From Stomorhina lunata (lineage: Eukaryota; Arthropoda; Insecta; Diptera; Rhiniidae), in the NCBI GenBank assembly GCA_933228675.1, contig OW121744.1, forward strand, positions 99,486,026 through 99,550,025: a DNA stretch of 64,000 bases. Reading direction: 5' to 3'. The position numbers were made by a program, and so were the translations under genes. The notes below the pieces were generated by a model. The model was not told the origin of the DNA. It saw only the letters and a list, made by a program, of their open reading frames with translations, and made no database searches. Shown in pieces: positions 57,115 to 64,000 of this stretch (its first letter is position 1; each line of letters opens with the position of its first letter).

Positions 57115-58693
57115 TATAAAAAAGAAGAGTTTTTCTTTAGAAAAAATAAGTTTTTCTTTAGAAAAAATAAGTTTTTCTTTAGAAAAAATGAGATTTTCTA
57201 TAGAAAAAATCAGATTTTCTATAGAAAAAATTAGATCTTCTATAGAATAAATCAGATTTTCTATAGAACAAATTAGTTTTTCTACAGAAAAAGACAGTTT
57301 TTCTACAGAAAAAATCAGTTTTTCTATAGAAAAAATCAGTTTTTCTATCGAAAAAATCAGATTTTCTATAGAGAAAATCAGATTTTCTATAGAAAAAATC
57401 AGATTTTCTATAGAAAAAATCAGTTTTTCTATAGAAAAAATCAGTTTTTCTATAGAAAAAATCAGTTTTTCTATAAAAAAAATCAGTTTTTCTATAGAAA
57501 AAATCAGTTTTTCTATAGAAAAAATCAGTTTTTCTATAGAAAAAATCATTTTTTCTATAGAAAAAATCAGTTTTTCTATAGAAAAAATCAGATTTTCTAT
57601 AGAAAAAATCAGATTTTCTATAGAAAAAAATCAGATTTTAGAAAAAATAGAAAAAATTAAGTTTTTCTATAGAAAAAATTAAGTTTTTCTATAGAAAAAA
57701 TTAAGTTTTTCTATAGAAAAAATTAAGTTTTTCTATAGAAAAAATTAAGTTTTTCTATAGAAAAAATTAAGTTTTTCTATAGAAAAAATTAAGTTTTTCT
57801 ATAGAAAAAATTAAGTTTTTCTATAGAAAAAATTAAGTTTTTCTATAGAAAAAATTAAGTTTTTCTATAGAAAAAATTATGTTTTTCTATAGAAAAAATT
57901 AAGTTTTTCTATAGAAAAAATTAAGTTTTTCTATAGAAAAAATTAAGTTTTTCTATAGAAAAAATTAAGTTTTTCTATAGAAAAAATTAAGTTTTTCTAT
58001 AGAAAAAATTAAGTTTTTCTATAGAAAAAATTAAGTTTTCTATAGAAAAAATTAAGTTTTTCTATAGAAAAAATTAAGTTTTTCTATAGAAAAAATTAAG
58101 TTTTTCTATAGAAAAAATTAAGTTTTTCTATAGAAAAAATTAAGTTTTTCTATAGAAAAAATTAAGTTTTTCTATAGAAAAAATTAAGTTTTTCTATAGA
58201 AAAAATTAAGTTTTTCTATAGAAAAAATTAAGTTTTTCTATAGAAAAAATTAAGTTTTTCTATAGAAAAAATTAAGTTTTTCTATAGAAAAAATTAAGTT
58301 TTTCTATAGAAAAAATTAAGTTTTTCTATAGAAAAAATTAAGTTTTTCTATAGAAAAAATTAAGTTTTTCTATAGAAAAAATTAAGTTTTTCTATAGAAA
58401 AAATTTAGTTTTTCTATAGAAAAAATTAAGTTTTTCTATAGAAAAAATTAAGTTTTTCTATAGAAAAAATTAAGTTTTTCTATAGAAAAAATTAAGTTTT
58501 TCTATAGAAAAAATTAAGTTTTTCTATAGAAAAAATTTAGTTTTTCTATAGAAAAAATTAAGTTTTTCTATAGAAAAAATTTAGTTTTTCTATAGAAAAA
58601 ATTAAGTTTTTCTATAGAAAAAATTAAGTTTTTCTATAGAAAAAATTAAGTTTTTCTATAGAAAAAATTAAGTTTTTCTATAGAAAAAATTAA
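57115..58693. repeat. Minisatellite array R13 (21-22-bp unit, very uniform)
   Basis: Between the divergent genes M5 and M6. The left third (57115-57650) has mixed 21-bp units with ATCAG or ATCAGA linkers. The rest (57655-58693) is nearly perfect 22-bp units of TTAAGTTTTTCTATAGAAAAAA, roughly 47 copies with only a few substitutions. Such uniformity implies recent expansion or gene conversion, or an assembly artefact. Confidence 0.96.
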
Positions 58694-59458
58694 GTAGAAG
58701 AAAAGTTATATTTAGGCAAAAGTAAGGGGTATTTAACATTCAGTAAAGCCGTTAGAAATGACTTAGCACTTTAACATATTTTAGGCAAGATAAGTCCATT
58801 ATATTTATAGACGCAATTAGGTATTATCACAGAGATAGGGATATAGATTTTGGAACAATAATTTGTAGTTAATTATCAGTTAAACTAGTTTATTTTGTTA
58901 TTAATTAAAAAATACAATAATAGAAGTTATAAAGAAAAAAATATTATGAAAGATATAATATATAAGTGCAGGAGAATTCGGCCTATTAAACCTATTTTAT
59001 AATGACGTCTACACGTGCTGAAACATAAATGATTATTTAACTTGAATTTGTTAAACCTTTAAATTTTATATTTTATATTTACTTATTTTAAATGATTATT
59101 TTATTAACAAACATTGATTGACGTAACTTCAAGTTTTAACTGTCATTCAAGATATGATATTCAGTTTGAAAATCATCTTGACCACTTCCAACAAAATTTT
59201 TGTAGAGTCATATTGATTAGGGGAATTATCAAAATAATGAAATAGTTTTTTGAATATAATGGTCTTAATAAGAAGATCTTAGTTTCTTATCAATATTGAA
59301 CAAGTTGAATTAGTTTTTCTTTTTTTTTTGTGCGAAAAATTAATACAAATGACTTTTGGATGCTTTTACAGAATTTTATGGCCCTATTGTCGTTCTCAAC
59401 TCAACTCAGTTTGGTTTTCTACCAGCCGACCCAATTTTTACTCAACCAAATTATTTCT
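58694..59458. other. Unannotated intergenic sequence
   Basis: AT-rich sequence between R13 and the tRNA-like element. No gene, RNA or repeat recognised. Confidence 0.5.
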
Positions 59459-59755
59459 GTGAACCGCCGTGGTATAGCAGGTAAGACATCCGCCTAGCAT
59501 ACCAGAGGCCCAAGTTCAATCCAGATTCACTTGAAAAAAATAAATTTTCATAACTCAGCTAGCCACTGGTTATTGAGTATTAGGCTATGAAAAACTTCTC
59601 TAACTAATGCATTCGCCGTTCGGAGCCGGCGTTAAAACGTAGGTCCCTTTCAATGAGTTTAAAAATAGAATCGGATGCAGCTCATTGTCTGAGAGAAGTA
59701 CCCCTTGTTCCAATTGGAATGTTGTCGGGGAATTATATATATAAATTATTTCCTT
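59459..59755 (+). mobile_element. tRNA-headed SINE-like element
   Basis: The first 72 bp (59459-59530) have tRNA traits. End segments GTGAACC and GATTCAC pair at six of seven positions. An A-box-like TGGTATAGCAGG lies at 59470-59481 and a B-box-like GTTCAATCC at 59514-59522, with spacing as in tRNA genes. The centre CCTAGCATACCAGAGGCCC recalls tRNA-Ala(AGC). The T arm is too short to fold, so it is not a working tRNA. A non-tRNA body follows, containing GGAGCCGGCGTTAAAACGTA and ending near an AT run (AATTATATATATAAATTA). Confidence 0.55.
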
Positions 59756-59814
59756 ATATTGCGAAACTAAAAAACGTTGAGTTCCGCAATATCAAAAAAT
59801 AAGAAAAACTTTAA

Positions 59815-60300
59815 ACATATTGAAGCCCACTGTAGGTTGATATACAGAATAAATTGACTATTTATAACTTACCAGGTTCTATTATATAATAAGGGTATAA
59901 TTTTTTAATGCCCCAGAGTACTTGCATTGCAATTATCATCAGTGCTCTCAAAACTATTTTTTACAAATTCGTCACTGTTTTGGCTATTGCGGAATTTTAG
60001 TAATGACAATTTGAATTATTTTTCAAATTATAAAGTTTCTAGATGTTGTCTATTAAAATCCAAAATTTTCAATGAATAGCTCCATTCGTTCCAAAGTTAT
60101 ATAGGTTTAAATGTGAACATGAGAAAATTTTTTGAAAAAAAAAAATGTAAAACAAAATTTTTTGATTTTACTATTAAAGTATTTATGCCCACTGTAGGTT
60201 CAGGGAGACTTATTGATATACAGACTTAATTTATATTTCCCCAGGTTCTATTACACTTAATAGTTACTTAAAATAGTAAAATGTTTTATTGCCCCAGGCC
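59815..60300. repeat. Dispersed repeat G, copies 2 and 3
   Basis: The segment 59815-60145 is the reverse-oriented relative of 1-525. A partial further copy follows at about 60185-60300, again with GCCCACTGTAGGTT and CCAGGTTCTATTA. It lies in the M6 upstream region. Confidence 0.6.
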
Positions 60301-60525
60301 CCTTTCTGGTAATTAACTTCATATCAAAAAACTATAACAAAATTATGAAAATTTTTATGTTACCCAAATAAAATGATTCCAATTATCGGCTAAATTCTTG
60401 GCTTGTCTTATCTCAATAACAACAATATAGATTAACAATAAGTTACCTAATCTGTAAAAAAAAACTTTAGCACAGAAGCTTTCCAAATATCAGGAAAAAA
60501 GTAATGCACTTAAAACGCGATAAAC

Positions 60526-62192
60526 ATGGCTAGCGCATGGACGTTGCTGCTAGTAGTTCTAGTCACAACTTCTTTTACCCGAAACATCGAAGCCAAATCG
60601 AAAGCTTGGTGGGAGACAGCCTCTTTCTATCAAATCTATCCCAGATCTTTTAAGGATTCTGATGGCAATGGTGTGGGAGATTTAAAGGGTGTCACCAGCA
60701 AATTGGCCTATTTAAAGGAAATTGGTATAGCTGCTACATGGCTCTCACCCTTTCTCAAGTCTCCAATGGCTGATTTTGGTTATGATATTTCGAATTTCAC
60801 GGAAGTGGACCCCTTATTTGGAACCATGGAAGATTTCGAAGACCTAATGAGAAAATCCAAAGAACAGGGTGTTAGAATTATTTTGGATTTTGTACCCAAT
60901 CACTCAAGTGATGAGTGCGAATGGTTTATCAAATCGGCCAATAGAGATCCCAAGTATAAAGACTACTATGTCTGGCATCCGGGAAAAATAGTGAATGGTA
61001 AGCGTACGGTACCCAATAATTGGGTAAGTGTATTTAGAGGTTCGGCCTGGCAATGGCATGAGGGCAGACAAGAGTATTATTTGCATCAGTTCCATAAAAA
61101 GCAGCCGGATTTTAATTTCCGTAATCCCAAAGTTAGGGAGGAAATGAATGTAAGCACTAGAAGTTCAAATTCAATTCAAAAAGTTCTAGAAGACTTATTT
61201 AATTTAGGTAATTTTTTCTTTTTAGAATGTTTTACGTTTCTGGTTGGACAAGGGCATTGATGGTTTTCGTGTCGATGCTATTTATCATGCTTTTGAAATA
61301 GCACCCGATGCTGAGGGTAACTATCCCGATGAGCCTAGAAATGATTGGACCAATGATCCGGAGGATTATGGTTATGTACATCATATTTATACAGTAGATC
61401 AGCCTGAAACGCCCCATTTGGTCTATGAATGGAGACAAATTCTAGATCAATATCAAAAGGAAAATGGGGGAGATGAGAGGTATTCAACTTTCTTCCTCTA
61501 ATATACGATCAATTACAATTTTTTTATAATTCATTCCCTAGAATCCTCATGGTTGAAACCTGGTCTCCCATTGATATAGTTATGCACTACTATGGCAACG
61601 AGACCGCCAATGGCGCCCAGATTCCCTTCAACTTCCAACTGATCAGTTATCTTTCTAATAACTCCGATGCCTACCATTATGCCCACTTAATCAATGAGTG
61701 GTTGAGCAAAATGCCTGCTGGCCGCTCGGCCAATTGGGTGGTGGGTAATCATGACAAGAATCGTGTGGGCTCTCGCTTTGGTGCCGATCGAATTGACATG
61801 TTTAATATACTCCTCCTTACACTACCCGGCTGCAGTGTCACCTATAATGGTGAGGAGATTGGTATGACCGATGTCTGGATTTCCTGGCAAGAGACTGTGG
61901 ATCCTCAGGCCTGTAATAATGTGGAGGATGGCTATGAATATCGTTCTCGTGATCCGGCACGTACTCCCTTCCAATGGAGTGATGAGAATAATGCTGGTTT
62001 TTCGTCAGCCAAAAAAACTTGGTTACCGGTTAGTCCTAACTATAAGATGGACAATCTTAAACGTCAGAGAGGGGTTTCGCTGAGTCATTTGAATATTTTC
62101 AAACAATTGCAAGGCTTGAGGGCTTTGAGTACCTTTAGAGATGGCCAAGCGGAGGTTAAGGCTTTAAATAATGATGTTTTAGGTGTAAAGCG
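60526..62192 (+). CDS. Maltase M6 (GH13 alpha-glucosidase), last exon not in window
   Basis: Exons: 60526-61149, 61226-61479, 61542-62192, giving 509 complete residues and ending in a phase-2 donor (CG|GTAAGT) like the one in M5. About 70 C-terminal residues should follow in a terminal exon. I found none up to 64000, so it lies beyond the window or is lost. Signal peptide about 1-22. Motifs: [35 protein letters not shown] (121-126), [11 protein letters not shown], Asp225, Glu298 and Asp364 (VGNHD). The surroundings are unusual: region II reads [11 protein letters not shown] where the others have DAVP, and the acid/base motif reads MVETW instead of (L/M)TEAY. The catalytic residues are intact, so a changed substrate preference is more likely than loss of activity. 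The downstream intron is filled by array R14. Confidence 0.9.
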
Positions 62193-62214
62193 GTAAGTTT
62201 GAATTTTTTTTAGG

Positions 62215-63600
62215 AATTTCTGAGATCTTTTGAGGGAAAAACGAAAAATTTTATATAGAAAAATATTTTTAACGAAAAATTTTCTATACAAAAATTTTTT
62301 TAAGAAAAATTTTCTATACAAATTTTTTTTTAATAAAAATTTTCTATAGAACATTTTTTTTAACGAAAAATTTTCTATAGAAAATTTTTAAACGAAACAT
62401 TTTCTATAAAAATTTTTTTAACGAAAAATATTTTTAATAAAAATTATTCTATAGAAAAATTCTCAATAGAAATTTTCTTTAGAAATTTCTATAGAAATTT
62501 TTTAACGAAAAATTTTCTATAGAAAAATTTTTTTAACGAAAAATTTTCTATAGAAAAATTTTTTTAGCGAAAAATTTTCTATAGAAAAATTTGTTTAACG
62601 AAAAATTTTCTATACAAAAATTTTTTATAGAAAAATTTTCTAAAGAAAAATGTTTAACGAAAAATTTTCTAAAGAAACATTTTCTATAGAACAATTTTTC
62701 TAAATAAAAATTTTTTATAGAAAAATTTTGCTAAAGAAAAATTTTCTATAGAACAATGTTTCTTAAGAAAAATTTTCTATAGAACAATTTTTCTAAAAAA
62801 AAATTTTATATAGAGCAATTTTTCTAAATAAAAATTTTCTATTGAACAATTTTTCTAAAGAAACATTTTCTATAGAAAAATTTTCTATAGACAAATTTTT
62901 TTAAAGAAAAATTTTCTATAGACAAATTTTTTAAACGAAAAATTTTCTATAGAAAAATTTTTTTAATGAAAAATTTTCTATAGACAATTTTTTTTAAAGA
63001 AAAATTTTCTATAGACAAATTTTGTTAACAAAAAATTTTCTATAGAAAAATTTTGTTAACAAAAAATTTTCTATAGAAAAATTTTTTTAACGAAATATTT
63101 TCTATAGAAAAATTTTTTTAACGAAAAATTTTCTATAGAAAAACTTTCTTAACGAAAAATTTTCTATAGAAAAATTTTTTTAACGAAAAATTTTCTATAA
63201 AAAAATTTTTTTAACAAAAAATTTTCTATAGAAAAATTTTCTTAACGAAAAATTTTCTATAGAAAAATATTCTTAACGAAAAATTTTCTATAGAAAAATT
63301 TTTTTAACGAAAACTATTGAAAAATTTTTTTAACGAAAAATTTTCTATAGAAACATTTTTTTAACGAAAAATTTTCTATAGAAAAATTTTTTTAACGAAA
63401 AATTTTCTGAATAAAAATTTTTTTAACAAAAAATTTTCTATATAAAATTTCTTTAAACGAAAGATTTTGTATAGATATATTTTGTATAGATATATTTGTA
63501 TAGATATATTTGTTTAACGAAAAATTTTTTAAAAAAATTAAATTTTATAACGAAAATTTTCTTTAGAAAAATTTTTTTAACGAAAAATTAATTTTTATGG
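62215..63600. repeat. Minisatellite array R14 (31-bp unit, TTTAACG linker)
   Basis: Begins about 20 bp after the M6 exon 3 donor, so it probably sits in the last intron of M6. The unit joins the CTATAG core to TTTTTTTAACGAAAAATTTT, as in R12. Regular at about 63010-63420, degenerate toward both ends. Confidence 0.93.
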
Positions 63601-64000
63601 CTTTTTTTCTTATATCGTGTGATTTTAATCTTAGTAGCTTTTATACTTTAATAAATTAAAGCTTCTAAATAGTTACTGAAACTCACAGTTTTGCAGAGAG
63701 TGACGGAGCATAAAAGCTTTTGTAATAAAGTATGTTAAAAGCTTTCAATAATATAGAAAATTTGTTATTACTTTTTAAAAAAGCTTTTGTAAAAGTCATA
63801 ATACTTTATAACCGAGCCGTCCAGCTTTACAGAACAATGTGCGAACTTTTGCAAAAGAGGTTTTGAGCTTTCACACCGACACACTATGTATGAGAAATAT
63901 GGCACTATGTTTGTCCCGCTCACACATACGAAAAATTTTCTTTGCAAAGTAAATGTAAATCTGGCAATACTAACATAAAAAGTTTGAAAGCTGTTTACCA
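63601..64000 (+). repeat. Unique sequence and dispersed repeat E, copy 2
   Basis: 63806-63980 matches 49600-49755. The 200 bp before it repeats AAAGCTTTTGTAA-type words but shows no exon. In particular I see no acceptor followed by a maltase C-terminal frame. Confidence 0.6.

Noticed and set aside
59459..59530. Functional tRNA gene
   Set aside because: The T arm is too short and one acceptor pair is mismatched, so it cannot form a normal cloverleaf. A SINE-like head fits better.

Overview
The window is AT-rich nuclear DNA from a higher fly (Diptera, probably a calyptrate such as a blowfly or house-fly relative). The evidence is short GT-AG introns, a CYP4E-type cytochrome P450, a tandem family of insect GH13 maltases, and fly-type dispersed repeats: DINE-1/mini-me-like elements with GTCY runs, and non-LTR retrotransposon remnants. 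As I recall, Cyp4e genes also lie close to the Mal-A maltase cluster in Drosophila, so the block may be conserved synteny.

Layout. 1-2069: dispersed repeats. 2070-19322 (+): a seven-exon Cyp4e gene whose first intron is 13.5 kb. 21977-26000 (-) and 28272-30273 (-): maltases M1 and M2, a recent-looking tandem pair. 30893-43130: a gene-poor stretch holding non-LTR retrotransposon remnants, a DINE-1-like element carrying a MITE, a fold-back repeat, a 132-bp tandem repeat and a long minisatellite. 44186-46120 (+): maltase M3. 49052-49170: a maltase exon-1 relic. 51065-52902 (+): maltase M4. 54897-56765 (-) and 60526 to about 62192 (+): maltases M5 and M6, a divergent pair. The last exon of M6 is not in the window.

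All seven gene models keep one open frame across the splice sites I assign. All six maltases keep the GH13 catalytic Asp/Glu/Asp and the QPDLN-type alpha-glucosidase motif. They have N-terminal signal peptides, so they are probably secreted digestive enzymes that split maltose or sucrose at the gut surface. The P450 would sit in the endoplasmic reticulum membrane and may act in detoxification or fatty-acid-type oxidation.

The most striking feature is non-coding. About a third of the window (my estimate is 20-21 kb) is fourteen minisatellite arrays, called R1-R14 here. Most are built on one perfect 16-bp palindrome, TTTTTCTATAGAAAAA, or a close variant, but with a different linker in each family. 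Unit lengths fall at 21-22 bp or 30-33 bp, close to two or three DNA helical turns. Arrays fill introns and intergenic gaps almost to the splice sites but never interrupt an exon. Two pairs are inverted about exons: R8/R9 about exon 1 of M1, in mirror order, and R5/R6 about the last exons of Cyp4e. The clearest single comparison is intron 1 of M1 (2,166 bp, filled by R8) against the same-position intron of its sister M2 (60 bp).
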